Assembly: GCA_003232915.1 (NCBI GenBank) | Contig: QIKE01000049.1 | Location: 1-42,086 of the forward strand | DNA: 42,086 nucleotides | Source: Bacteroidota bacterium | Lineage (GTDB): Bacteria; Bacteroidota; Bacteroidia; Bacteroidales; F082 | Reading direction: 5' to 3' | In this document: positions 25,493 to 34,109 of the stretch, piece after piece | Layout: each line of letters opens with the position of its first letter | How positions within the stretch are numbered: the stretch's first letter is position 1 | Notes under the pieces: model-generated | The model's database searches: none | The model's input: the letters and a program-made list of their open reading frames with translations, nothing else | What the model was told of the DNA's origin: nothing | Program-made: the position numbers and the translations under genes

Positions 25493-27832
25493 TTGAAAGC
25501 AAAAAACTTAAAAATACAACTCTTTTTCTATTTTGTAGTAGGCCTTTTTTCATCCTGCTCGGTAAATAAATATATAGGGAAAAACGAATATTTGATCAAC
25601 AAATACACATTAATCATCGACAACAAATATCCTGAAATAGACGTGGGTGAGCTAAAATCGTTTATCAAAACTAAGCCTAATAAAAAAATCTTTATTTTAG
25701 ATTTAAAACTTTGGGCTTACTACCGCAATCTTCATGATCCCTCGAAGTTTAATGCATGGCTTGATAGGAATATTGGCGAAGCACCTCATTTTTTTTATAG
25801 TGAAGATGCCGATAAATCGGTAAAGAAAATCAAGCGTTATCTTGCCGACATTGGCTTTATCAATTCAAAAGTAAGCTATACCGTTTCCGATAAAAAGAAA
25901 AAAGCAACTATTACGTATTTCGTTAAAGTTGCTCAACCCTATCTTATTGACAGCATCACATACGACATACCCGATACGGTAATACGCAACTTCGTATTTA
26001 AAAACCTCAAACAATCACTTGTAAAAAAGGGGGACAACTACAATGCTTATACTTTGGATAACGAACGTGATAGAATTACAGCCTATTTAAGGAACCAAGG
26101 ATATTATTATTTTAACAGAAACTACATACAGTTTGTTATCGACAGCAATTTGCGAAAGCACAAAATGATTGTATCAATGAATATTTTGGACAGAACAATA
26201 GCAGGGAAAGCTAAACCTCAACCTCATAAAAGGTTTGTAATAAAAAATATTTATATCGAACCCGATTACGATCCTTTACGAATGCAATACGATACCATTG
26301 ATCATATTATTAATTTTCCTTTCGACACCTCTACATATCTTTATAAGTTTATTTGTGCACCTCACCAACGGTTCCACCTTTCTACTTTTAATCAATCGAT
26401 AAAAATAAAACCAAACAGGCCATACTCTGCAAGTGAAGTACAGCAAACATATCGCCGTTTATTCAATTATTCGATACTTAAAACAGTAAATATCAATTTC
26501 GATACGGCAGGAGTTGGAAAGGATAGAAAACGGGATGTTTATTATATGAATAGCCGGATTGAGATGCAAACCGGCGAACTCAACAGATTTTCCATCGAAG
26601 CCATTGGCACTAACTCAAGCGGCGATCTTGGCATAAGGAGCAATTTGGTGTTTATGAACAAAAATATCTTCAAACGGGCAGAAGTGTTAAGGTTGCGCCT
26701 TTTGGGTGGCTTCGAAGCACAAAAACTTATAGATATACCCGACTCGTCTTTTGCTAACAACTCTTCTGGTTTGTTTAACACTTTTGAAGCGGGATTTGAT
26801 GCCTCGCTGTTTTTTCCTCGTTTTTTCTCTCCCGTGCATCTTAGCCGTTTCAATCTTCGTTTTAATCCCAAATCTAATATTAGCATTGGTTTTAATTATC
26901 AGCGCAGGCCTTATTACTCACGGAATATTGTCAACATTAACCTCGGATACAGCTGGAAACAAAACAAATACATCAAAAATCTGCTAACTCCTGTAAATAT
27001 TAATTATGTAAATATAAATCCCTCACCCGCATTTGAAAGAATTCTTGAAAGCGAACCCAACCAAAGATTAAAAGAACAATACTCTAACCATATGATTTTC
27101 GGCTTAAAATACAGTATTATTTACAATAATCAAAAGCCCAATCTTATAGGAACTTTTAATTATTTCAGAATCAACTTCGAGAGTTCCGGAAATCTTCTCT
27201 ATAGCTTGCACAGTTTATTTACATCAACAAAAAATACCGATGGTTACTATAACTTTTTAGGTGTGCGTTTTGCTCAATATATCCGCATCGACCTTGACTA
27301 CAGGCACTATATTTATTTATCTAATAAAGGCAATGCAGTAGTGCTTAGAGGGCTTATCGGCTCTGCCATACCTTATCTTAATTCAAATGATATTCCATAC
27401 GAAAAAGGATTTTATTCGGGTGGAGCTAATGGCATGCGCGGTTGGCGATTTAGAACGCTGGGACCTGGTTCGTATTCGGGAATCGGTGAATACGAGAGGA
27501 TTGGCGATATTCAATTGGAAGGAAATGTCGAATACCGTTTTCCCATTTATAAGTTTATAAAAAGCGCAATTTTTGTCGATGCCGGAAACATTTGGAATTA
27601 CAATGCTAATGAAACGTTTCCGCAAGGTGATTTTCAGTTTAACCGTTTCTACAAAGAGATAGCCGTGGATGCAGGTGTAGGACTACGTTTCGATTTCAAC
27701 TATTTTATTTTCAGGTTTGATGTGGCGATTCCAATCGTCAATCCGGCTTTCCCCGCAGGTAGTCGACTCCGGATTAAATTTCTGCAATTCAAAAATTTAG
27801 TGGGTAATTTCGGAATCGGATACCCTTTTTAA
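25493..27832 (+). CDS. tamL: BamA/TamA-family outer-membrane lipoprotein (TamL-like)
   Basis: The start is set at TTG 25493. From there the protein begins KAKNLKIQLFFYFVVGLFSSC, a proper lipoprotein signal with C22 as the lipid-anchored residue; the longer frame starting at 25397 would bury this signal. The protein has 779 residues: POTRA-like domains in the first half and a surface-antigen (Omp85) beta-barrel in the second. The GGANGMRGW stretch corresponds to the VRGF/Y motif, and FVDAGNIWNY and VDAGVGLRFDF are barrel-end strands. Lipid-anchored Omp85 proteins called TamL are known in Bacteroidota and help place proteins in the outer membrane. No TamB-like partner is in view. The helicase gene follows by 10 bp. 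Confidence 0.88.
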   Translation: MKAKNLKIQLFFYFVVGLFSSCSVNKYIGKNEYLINKYTLIIDNKYPEIDVGELKSFIKTKPNKKIFILDLKLWAYYRNLHDPSKFNAWLDRNIGEAPHFFYSEDADKSVKKIKRYLADIGFINSKVSYTVSDKKKKATITYFVKVAQPYLIDSITYDIPDTVIRNFVFKNLKQSLVKKGDNYNAYTLDNERDRITAYLRNQGYYYFNRNYIQFVIDSNLRKHKMIVSMNILDRTIAGKAKPQPHKRFVIKNIYIEPDYDPLRMQYDTIDHIINFPFDTSTYLYKFICAPHQRFHLSTFNQSIKIKPNRPYSASEVQQTYRRLFNYSILKTVNINFDTAGVGKDRKRDVYYMNSRIEMQTGELNRFSIEAIGTNSSGDLGIRSNLVFMNKNIFKRAEVLRLRLLGGFEAQKLIDIPDSSFANNSSGLFNTFEAGFDASLFFPRFFSPVHLSRFNLRFNPKSNISIGFNYQRRPYYSRNIVNINLGYSWKQNKYIKNLLTPVNINYVNINPSPAFERILESEPNQRLKEQYSNHMIFGLKYSIIYNNQKPNLIGTFNYFRINFESSGNLLYSLHSLFTSTKNTDGYYNFLGVRFAQYIRIDLDYRHYIYLSNKGNAVVLRGLIGSAIPYLNSNDIPYEKGFYSGGANGMRGWRFRTLGPGSYSGIGEYERIGDIQLEGNVEYRFPIYKFIKSAIFVDAGNIWNYNANETFPQGDFQFNRFYKEIAVDAGVGLRFDFNYFIFRFDVAIPIVNPAFPAGSRLRIKFLQFKNLVGNFGIGYPF

Positions 27833-27842
27833 TTTCTACGAT

Positions 27843-29288
27843 ATGTTGACCAAAAAAAAAGTATCGCTGTCGATAAAAGAATTATTCGAAAAAATTCCTA
27901 CCGGCGATCAAATAAAGGTTATTCAACATTTAGCGGCATTTGCGCTAAGCAAAAAACCAAACCCTCTTTACCTTTTAAAAGGTTATGCCGGTACGGGTAA
28001 AACAAGTTTAATCAGTGCTTTTGTGAAGATGCTCGCCAACAACAACACAAAATTTGTATTGATGGCACCTACCGGCAGGGCAGCAAAAGTTTTATTGCAA
28101 TATACCGGTTTTGTTACTTACACTATACACCGCAGAATTTACAAAGTGGTTGCCGATTCAAATGGGTTTACCCGGCTTATTGCAACACAAAATAGATTGA
28201 AAAATGCTTTTTTTATTGTTGACGAAGCCTCTATGATTAGCGATACGCAACATGAAAGCATAATGTTTTCAAGTCGCAATAACTTGTTGGACGATCTGAT
28301 GCAATATGTTTTTGCCGACAGTAGCAACAAACTTTTGCTCGTTGGCGATACCGCCCAATTGCCCCCTGTGGGGATAGATATTTCTCCCGCTTTAAACATC
28401 AAATACTTACAGTTGGCTTATATGCTCACAGCTTATTCTTTTGAGATGAAAGAAGTGATGCGGCAATCGCTGAATTCGGGAATTTTGTTTTCAGCTACAA
28501 TTCTCCGAACAAAAATTGCACAAGACGATATATCACTCCCGTTTTTTCATTCCAAAGTTTTTAAAAAAGATGTGGAAGTAATCGGACGTGCCGACGAATT
28601 TGAAGAATATCTTCAACAAGCTTTTAACAATGGAAATGACGAAGAAAGCGTGATTGTCTGCAGAAGCAATAAACGTGCTAATCTTTTTAACAAACAAGTG
28701 CGGGAGAAAATTTTATTACGCGAAACCGAACTCGAAGCCGGCGACAAACTAATGATAGTGAAAAATAATTATTACTGGCTTGATGAAGATTCAAAAGCCG
28801 GTTTTATTGCCAATGGGGATATTGCCGAAATAGTGAGGGTGATTAAAGTTGAAGAATTATATGGTTTTCGTTTTGCCGAAACAGATATTAGGCTAATCGA
28901 CTATCCTGAAATGGAAGAGTTTACAGTGAAATTGCTGCTCGACACCATATATTATTCCGGGCCCTCCCTATCAGATGAAAATTATCAAAAACTCCATTCG
29001 GAAATTGAAAAAGAATATAGCAACATTCCCTCGAAAAGAAAACGACAGACAAAAATTAGCGAGAACCCTTATTTCAATGCACTTCAAGTAAAATTTGCTT
29101 ACGCAATGACTTGCCACAAAACACAAGGAGGACAGTGGCCTTATGTTTTTATCGACCAAGGATATGTTTCCCAAGATATGATAAATATTGAATTCCTTCG
29201 ATGGCTTTATACTGCATTTACGCGAGCTACACACAAAGTTTTTTTGATTAATTTCGACCAAGAGTTTTTTCTCAAAGAAACTGAATAA
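27843..29288 (+). CDS. RecD-like ATP-dependent DNA helicase
   Basis: The 481-residue superfamily 1 helicase has Walker A GYAGTGKTS (47-55), motif Ia APTGRAA, Walker B FIVDEAS (124-130), motif III GDTAQLPPVG (168-177), and the C-terminal UvrD_C_2 part with AMTCHKTQGGQW (about 421-432) and YTAFTRAT (about 456-463). There are no RecBC-like neighbours, so it resembles stand-alone RecD2/Dda-type helicases, but it lacks the long N-terminal part of RecD2. It is probably cotranscribed with tamL (10-bp gap). Role in recombination or fork repair is inferred from family. Confidence 0.9.
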   Translation: MLTKKKVSLSIKELFEKIPTGDQIKVIQHLAAFALSKKPNPLYLLKGYAGTGKTSLISAFVKMLANNNTKFVLMAPTGRAAKVLLQYTGFVTYTIHRRIYKVVADSNGFTRLIATQNRLKNAFFIVDEASMISDTQHESIMFSSRNNLLDDLMQYVFADSSNKLLLVGDTAQLPPVGIDISPALNIKYLQLAYMLTAYSFEMKEVMRQSLNSGILFSATILRTKIAQDDISLPFFHSKVFKKDVEVIGRADEFEEYLQQAFNNGNDEESVIVCRSNKRANLFNKQVREKILLRETELEAGDKLMIVKNNYYWLDEDSKAGFIANGDIAEIVRVIKVEELYGFRFAETDIRLIDYPEMEEFTVKLLLDTIYYSGPSLSDENYQKLHSEIEKEYSNIPSKRKRQTKISENPYFNALQVKFAYAMTCHKTQGGQWPYVFIDQGYVSQDMINIEFLRWLYTAFTRATHKVFLINFDQEFFLKETE

Positions 29289-29330
29289 CTGGATTTTTCA
29301 AAAAAAATGTTATTTATAAAAATATTTGTT

Positions 29331-29338
29331 TATTTTTG
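29331..29338 (+). promoter_or_regulatory. -7 element TATTTTTG of the efflux operon
   Basis: A perfect TAnnTTTG lies just before the 13-bp direct repeats at 29341-29366. The repeats therefore lie across the transcription start and the short leader. Confidence 0.5.
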
Positions 29339-29340
29339 CC

Positions 29341-29366
29341 CAATTAATTAAACCAATTAGTTAAAC
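29341..29366 (+). promoter_or_regulatory. Tandem 13-bp repeats, likely TetR operator
   Basis: CAATTAATTAAAC (29341-29353) is followed directly by CAATTAGTTAAAC (29354-29366), with one difference. Within them TTAATTAA and TTAGTTAA also form an imperfect inverted repeat, the arrangement expected for a dimeric TetR protein. The position between the -7 element and the TetR start codon suggests autoregulation of the whole operon. Confidence 0.55.
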
Positions 29367-29369
29367 TAA

Positions 29370-29981
29370 ATGGATAAATATTTAATACGACATACCGAAG
29401 AAGATATTCTAAAAGCTGCAAAAGAAGTGTTTCTCGAAAAGGGAATGGAAGGAGCTCGCATGCAAGAAATTGCCGACAAAGCAAAAATAAACAAAGCGCT
29501 ACTGCATTATTATTTCAGAAGCAAAGAAAAATTGTTTCGACATATTTTCGAAAATTTATTAAGAAATGTTTTCCAGCCTATAAAAAATAGCATTAATCAA
29601 AAAGATGATATTTTTGTTTTTATCGAAACTTTTGTTGACAATTATACGCGAGTATTAAGCCAAAATCCTAATCTTCCCAACTTTATTATTAATGAAATCA
29701 ACCGAAATCCCGATAGAATCAGAGAATTGATCGACCCGACGAAACTCGACAAAAACTTCATACAACACCTTATTGACAAAAGTGTTAAAAGCGGCAAGAT
29801 TCATCCTGTTTCGGCAGAACATTTATTAATTGATATGCTTGGAATGTGCGTATTTCCTATTTTATCGCGACCGATAGTCGAATATTTTTTGTTTGAAAAT
29901 CAAAGCGATCAGTATCACAATTTTCTTTCCGAACGAAATCGACACATTGTGGATTTGTTAACGCGTGCACTTACACTTTAA
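29370..29981 (+). CDS. TetR-family regulator of the efflux operon
   Basis: The 203-residue repressor-type protein has a TetR helix-turn-helix at about 28-52 (GARMQEIADKAKINKALLHYYFRSKEKLF) and an alpha-helical ligand domain. It is the first gene of an operon of efflux genes with a gap of only 18 bp to the TolC gene, so it most likely represses its own operon and is released by the exported compound. The tandem repeat just upstream is the candidate operator. The inducer is unknown. Confidence 0.9.
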   Translation: MDKYLIRHTEEDILKAAKEVFLEKGMEGARMQEIADKAKINKALLHYYFRSKEKLFRHIFENLLRNVFQPIKNSINQKDDIFVFIETFVDNYTRVLSQNPNLPNFIINEINRNPDRIRELIDPTKLDKNFIQHLIDKSVKSGKIHPVSAEHLLIDMLGMCVFPILSRPIVEYFLFENQSDQYHNFLSERNRHIVDLLTRALTL

Positions 29982-29999
29982 AAAAATAATAATTGTAAT

Positions 30000-31277
30000 A
30001 TGAGTAAACTTTTTGTCTATTTGAATATTTTGCTTTTCGTTCCTCTGTTTTTAGCGGCACAACAGCACGACACTATTAGTCTCGGGAAATGTCTTCAAAA
30101 AGCGGAAAAAAATTTCTCAAAAAGCAAACAGTTCGTTTTAAATCGGGAAAATCTCAAGCTAAAGAAAGACATTCTTAACAAAAACCATCTACCTACGCTT
30201 AATTTAAATGGACAAGTTTCATACCAATCTGATGTTACTTCGGTACCGAATATTCCCATTACCGGGTTTTACATACCAAGCATTAGCAAAGATTGGTATC
30301 GGATAAACTTGGATTTGGAACAACTTATTTGGGATGGGGGATTTACGTCGGAACAAAAAAAGCTCGAAACTGATAATTACCAAATTGCCAACCAAAATGT
30401 TCGTGTAAGCATTTATCAATTAAAGCAACAGGTAAGTATTCTATATTTTAAAATTCTTTTTTACCGCGAAAACATTCGACTTATCAACCTTATGATTGAT
30501 GATTTGAATGTCCGGATTAAAGAAGCTAACATTGCCTTAAAAAATGGGATTTTGTTACAATCCGATTTAGATATGTTGGTAGTCAGCGAAAAACAGGCAG
30601 AACAATTGCATATTCAAAAACAGGCAGAGTTAAATGGTTTATTGGCTGCTTTGAGTGAAAGGTGTAATTTAAACATTAGCTCGGCACAGTCGTTAAATGT
30701 CCCGCAAATAAGTTTGAAAAAGTTCCCTTTTGAAAATAATCGTCCCGAGCTTAAGTTGTTAACTTTACAGCAAAATAAATTACAAACACTTACATTATTA
30801 ACTTCCACAAAACGAAAGCCGATCTTCAAAGCATTTGGGCAAGCCGGTTATGGTCGTCCAGGTTACGATATGTTGAATGATGATTTTCAAACTTATTATA
30901 TGGTAGGCTTTCGTTTGCATTGGAATATATGGGATTGGGGTAAAATAAAACAAGAAAAAAAAAGCATTAACATTCAACGTGAAATCCTTCAAACAGAAAA
31001 GGAAACTTTCACGCAAAATCTAAGAGTCGTTTACCAAAAAAAGTTAGCCGCTATTTATAAATATCAAAAACTAATTAAAAACGACCAACTTATTGTAAAC
31101 CTTCAAGAAAACATTGTGAAAACAGCAAACTACAAACTGAAAAACGGAACCCTTACCACCTCTAGCTATTTAGTTGAGCTGAACAAGCAAATGAAAGCAC
31201 TTCTTGATATGGGCGCTCATAAAATACAGTTTCTTTTTGCAAAATATCAATACATATCATCTATTGGGAATTTATAA
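30000..31277 (+). CDS. TolC-family outer-membrane efflux protein
   Basis: The 425-residue protein has a signal peptide (about 1-20, cut near FLAAQQ) and the long helical repeats of the TolC/OEP family. The paired repeats start at LGKCLQKAEKNF and FPFENNRPELKLL; barrel-type stretches are YRINLDLEQLIWDGGFTSEQKK and YMVGFRLHWNIWDWGKIKQEKK. It forms the outer-membrane tunnel for the adaptor and ABC pump encoded downstream. Confidence 0.92.
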   Translation: MSKLFVYLNILLFVPLFLAAQQHDTISLGKCLQKAEKNFSKSKQFVLNRENLKLKKDILNKNHLPTLNLNGQVSYQSDVTSVPNIPITGFYIPSISKDWYRINLDLEQLIWDGGFTSEQKKLETDNYQIANQNVRVSIYQLKQQVSILYFKILFYRENIRLINLMIDDLNVRIKEANIALKNGILLQSDLDMLVVSEKQAEQLHIQKQAELNGLLAALSERCNLNISSAQSLNVPQISLKKFPFENNRPELKLLTLQQNKLQTLTLLTSTKRKPIFKAFGQAGYGRPGYDMLNDDFQTYYMVGFRLHWNIWDWGKIKQEKKSINIQREILQTEKETFTQNLRVVYQKKLAAIYKYQKLIKNDQLIVNLQENIVKTANYKLKNGTLTTSSYLVELNKQMKALLDMGAHKIQFLFAKYQYISSIGNL

Positions 31278-31349
31278 AAAATTGAAAAAAAATTAACGAT
31301 ATGAAACATCCATGATTAATTTAAAACATACAAGGGAATGATTAATAAA

Positions 31350-31470
31350 GCTCCGAAGGAGCGTACAATAATAGCCACGGGTTAAACCTGTGGAATAATG
31401 GTTTTACATTCCACGGGTTAAACCTGTGGAATAATGGCTTTGCTATTCCACGGGTTAAACCTGTGGAATA
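31350..31470. repeat. REP-like palindromic repeats (three copies) with a short hairpin
   Basis: A hairpin GCTCC-GAA-GGAGC (31350-31362) is followed by three copies of a palindromic unit with core CCACGGGTTAAACCTGTGG, at 31375, 31411 and 31448 (36- and 37-bp steps). Copies 2 and 3 have the full 12-bp stem with one mismatch (ATTCCACGGGTT with AACCTGTGGAAT); copy 1 lacks the left end. It sits inside an operon, between the TolC and HlyD genes. The sequence type resembles repetitive extragenic palindromes of Bacteroidota; no transposase is nearby. Confidence 0.75.
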
Positions 31471-31571
31471 AGAAAAATAAAGAACCGTTTTGGCGGGATT
31501 TTTGTTTTTTTTTATAAAAACCGTGGCAAAACAAAACACAGATAATCAATTAGTTACAAAATTATAAGCAC

Positions 31572-32486
31572 ATGAAAAAAAATATCTTTATCTTCCTTGT
31601 TTTGGGCTTTTTAATTACTTGTTTTTCCTGCACACAGCAGTCGCTTTCCGATGGATATGGTAATTTTGATGCCCACGCAGTAGTTATTGTTTCTTCACAA
31701 AATACTGGCTATTTATTAAACTTTAAAGTGGAAGAAGGCGATTATTTAAAGGCCGGCCAAATTATTGGGATAGTTGACACAACCTTGCTTCACCTGAAAA
31801 AAGAGGTGCTAATAAAACAAAAAGAAACAGTTGCTTCACAATTAAACAACATTAATGCGTCAACAGCGGTTAGAAAACAACAACTAAAAATAAATCGGGT
31901 TAATCAACAGCGCATTCGCAACCTCTTTAAAAGTAATGCAGCTACCCAAAAACAACTTGACGACATTGACGGACTAATTGAGTTAACAAAAGCAAAAATT
32001 CAAGCTACACTTTCCGAGAAAAATAATGTGTTTTCCAAAATGCAAAGTATTGATGCACAAGTAGCTCAGGTAAACCAAACTATTCAACAAGGTATCATCA
32101 AAAACCCTGTGGGGGGAACGGTTTTAGTAAAATATGCCGAAAAAGGAGAACTTGCTATTCCTGGCAAGCCTTTATATAAAATTGCCAATTTGAAAACTTT
32201 AGAATTGAATGCCTTTGTAAGTGGAAGTCAATTGAATAAGGTTAAAATCGGACAAAAAGTGAAAGTGCTTTACGATAAGAACAAAAAGGCAAACTTCGAG
32301 GTAAACGGAATCGTTTTATGGATATCGTCGCAAGCTGAATTTACTCCCAAAACCATACAAACCAAACAAGAAAGAGTAAATTTGGTTTACGCCGTTAAAA
32401 TAAGGGTCCCCAATACCGACGGCTCAATAAAAATAGGGATGCCAGGTGAGTTTAGATTTATAAATAAAAATGATAAAAGCAAATAA
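31572..32486 (+). CDS. HlyD/YbhG-type efflux adaptor lipoprotein
   Basis: The 304-residue periplasmic adaptor has an N-terminal lipoprotein-like signal (MKKNIFIFLVLGFLITCFSC, C20 the likely anchor although the lipobox is imperfect), a lipoyl half (VVIVSSQNTGYLLNFKVEEGDYLKAGQIIG), a coiled-coil hairpin at about 75-160 (KKEVLIKQKETVASQLN to AQVNQTIQQG) and a second lipoyl/beta-barrel part (NPVGGTVLVKYAEKGELAIPGKPLYKI). It links the ABC pump with the TolC protein. It follows the TolC gene after 294 bp holding the REP-like repeats. Confidence 0.9.
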   Translation: MKKNIFIFLVLGFLITCFSCTQQSLSDGYGNFDAHAVVIVSSQNTGYLLNFKVEEGDYLKAGQIIGIVDTTLLHLKKEVLIKQKETVASQLNNINASTAVRKQQLKINRVNQQRIRNLFKSNAATQKQLDDIDGLIELTKAKIQATLSEKNNVFSKMQSIDAQVAQVNQTIQQGIIKNPVGGTVLVKYAEKGELAIPGKPLYKIANLKTLELNAFVSGSQLNKVKIGQKVKVLYDKNKKANFEVNGIVLWISSQAEFTPKTIQTKQERVNLVYAVKIRVPNTDGSIKIGMPGEFRFINKNDKSK

Positions 32487-32576
32487 TCTCAAGGAGTTCT
32501 TCCTTTGTTTTAAAATTTAACTATTTTTATGCAGTTAATTATTAACGATTTATTATTAACTAAAAACAAATTTAAA

Positions 32577-33056
32577 ATGAAATTTACAAGTTTAGCAATC
32601 GTATTGGTTGGAATTCTAATAATGCCATTTCCCAACCTTCACGCACAGGATGTAAAAGCCGATGACATTATTGGGGTTTGGCTTACCCAAGATAACGATT
32701 CATATGTAGAAATCTACAAAGAGGGCAATAAGTACTTCGGCAAAATCACTTGGCTTAAAACACCTATCGACAGCATAACGGGAAAACCCGAAGTTGACGA
32801 TAAAAATGAAAATCCGAAATTACGAAATAGACCTGTTATGGGAATGAAATTGTTAACAAACTTTGTGTTTGATGGAGAGGATGAATGGGAAGACGGGCAA
32901 ATTTACGACCCTAAAAAAGGAAGCACCTACAGTTGTTATATGGAATTTCCCGACAAAAAGAACAAAAACCGTCTGAAAATCAGAGGTTATATCGGTATAA
33001 GTTTGTTGGGACGAACGGTTTATTGGACGAGAGTTCTAAAGAACAACAACCCGTAA
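32577..33056 (+). CDS. DUF2147 secreted protein
   Basis: ATG 32577 gives a clean signal peptide (MKFTSLAIVLVGILIMPFPNLHA, cut before Q24); the longer frame from 32529 would put 16 polar residues in front of it. The mature part of about 136 residues is a DUF2147 domain (DDIIGVWLTQDNDSYVEIYKEGNKYFGKITWL, then KIRGYIGISLLGRTVYWTR), a small beta-rich fold found in periplasmic or outer-membrane proteins of unknown function. Its place in the middle of an efflux operon suggests an accessory role or a stress-linked envelope function. Confidence 0.85.
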   Translation: MKFTSLAIVLVGILIMPFPNLHAQDVKADDIIGVWLTQDNDSYVEIYKEGNKYFGKITWLKTPIDSITGKPEVDDKNENPKLRNRPVMGMKLLTNFVFDGEDEWEDGQIYDPKKGSTYSCYMEFPDKKNKNRLKIRGYIGISLLGRTVYWTRVLKNNNP

Positions 33057-33158
33057 GCATCTTTCAGGTAAGCAGAAAACCGGTGGGGCCTGGTTAATTT
33101 GTTATTTTCAAATACATTATTTATTCATTTCCTTATACACAAAAAAAGGAAAAAAGGA

Positions 33159-34109
33159 ATGTCTATGTCCGTATCCATTAACATAAAAAACATAGTAAAA
33201 TCTTACGAAGAGGTTGAGGCACTAAAAGATATAAGTCTAAGCATAAAACCGAACGAGCTATTTGGTTTTATCGGACCCGATGGCGCAGGCAAAACAACTT
33301 TGTTTCGTATTCTTACCGGTTTGATTTTGGCCAATAGGGGAACCATTAATATAAATCAATGGGATGTGGTAAAAAATTACAAACAAATCAGAAAGATTAC
33401 GGGCTATATGCCTGGACGATTTTCACTATACATGGATCTTACAGTGGAAGAGAACCTTCGGTTTTACGCAAGATTGTTTAACACCTCTATGGAAGAAAAC
33501 TACGATCTGATTAAAGATGTTTATGAGCAGATAGCCCCTTTCAAAAATCGGCGAGCAGGTGTTTTGTCGGGGGGAATGAAACAAAAATTAGCTTTATCGT
33601 GTGCTTTAATTCACAAACCAAGGTTATTGATTTTGGATGAACCAACCACAGGCGTTGATGTTATTTCACGAAAAGAATTTTGGGAATTGCTTAAAAAAAT
33701 GCAGAAACGGGAAATTACCATCTTGGTTTCAACACCTTATATGAACGAGGCAGCCTTATGCGACAGGGTAGCTCTAATGCAATCGGGAAAATTGCTTACG
33801 GTTGATACTCCTCAACAAATCGTAAACGATTTCGAAGGGCATATACTTGCTGTGAAAGCCGACCAAATGTATCCCCTTCTTAATGATCTGCTTACCATAA
33901 AAACAAACGGACAAGTTTATCGCTTTGGCGAAACACTTCATTTTGTTACCTCGGCCAATCCCACCAAAATGCAAGAAAAAATCACTTCTTTTCTTGAAGA
34001 AAAAAAATATCGAAATATTTCTGTAGAAAAAATAATACCGGTTATTGAAGATTGTTTTTTGGCGTTTATGAATAAAACAACTACCTCATGGACAAAAGAG
34101 AAAAAATAA
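33159..34109 (+). CDS. ABC transporter ATPase, first half of a split YbhF-type pump
   Basis: ATG 33159 follows a purine-rich AAAAAGGA and is preferred over TTG 33099. The 316-residue protein has Walker A GPDGAGKTT (39-47), signature LSGGMKQ (136-142) and Walker B LLILDEP (156-162). The Q-loop reads GYMPGRFSLY, with Gly where glutamine is usual, and the switch histidine position reads VSTPYM with no histidine. So this ATPase has a good signature but weak Q-loop and switch. The stop lies inside the next ATPase gene (22-bp overlap). Together they equal the fused double ATPase YbhF. Confidence 0.92.
   Translation: MSMSVSINIKNIVKSYEEVEALKDISLSIKPNELFGFIGPDGAGKTTLFRILTGLILANRGTININQWDVVKNYKQIRKITGYMPGRFSLYMDLTVEENLRFYARLFNTSMEENYDLIKDVYEQIAPFKNRRAGVLSGGMKQKLALSCALIHKPRLLILDEPTTGVDVISRKEFWELLKKMQKREITILVSTPYMNEAALCDRVALMQSGKLLTVDTPQQIVNDFEGHILAVKADQMYPLLNDLLTIKTNGQVYRFGETLHFVTSANPTKMQEKITSFLEEKKYRNISVEKIIPVIEDCFLAFMNKTTTSWTKEKK

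Noticed and set aside
31375-31470. Short CRISPR-like array (36-bp period)
   Set aside because: The palindromic units take up most of each period and the parts between are short and similar. There are only three copies and no cas genes, so REP-like repeats fit better.
31342-31539. 65-codon minus-strand frame across the REP-like repeats
   Set aside because: Its repeated Phe-His-Arg-Phe-Asn-Pro-Trp text is just the translated palindromes. It lies against the direction of the operon and has no family features.
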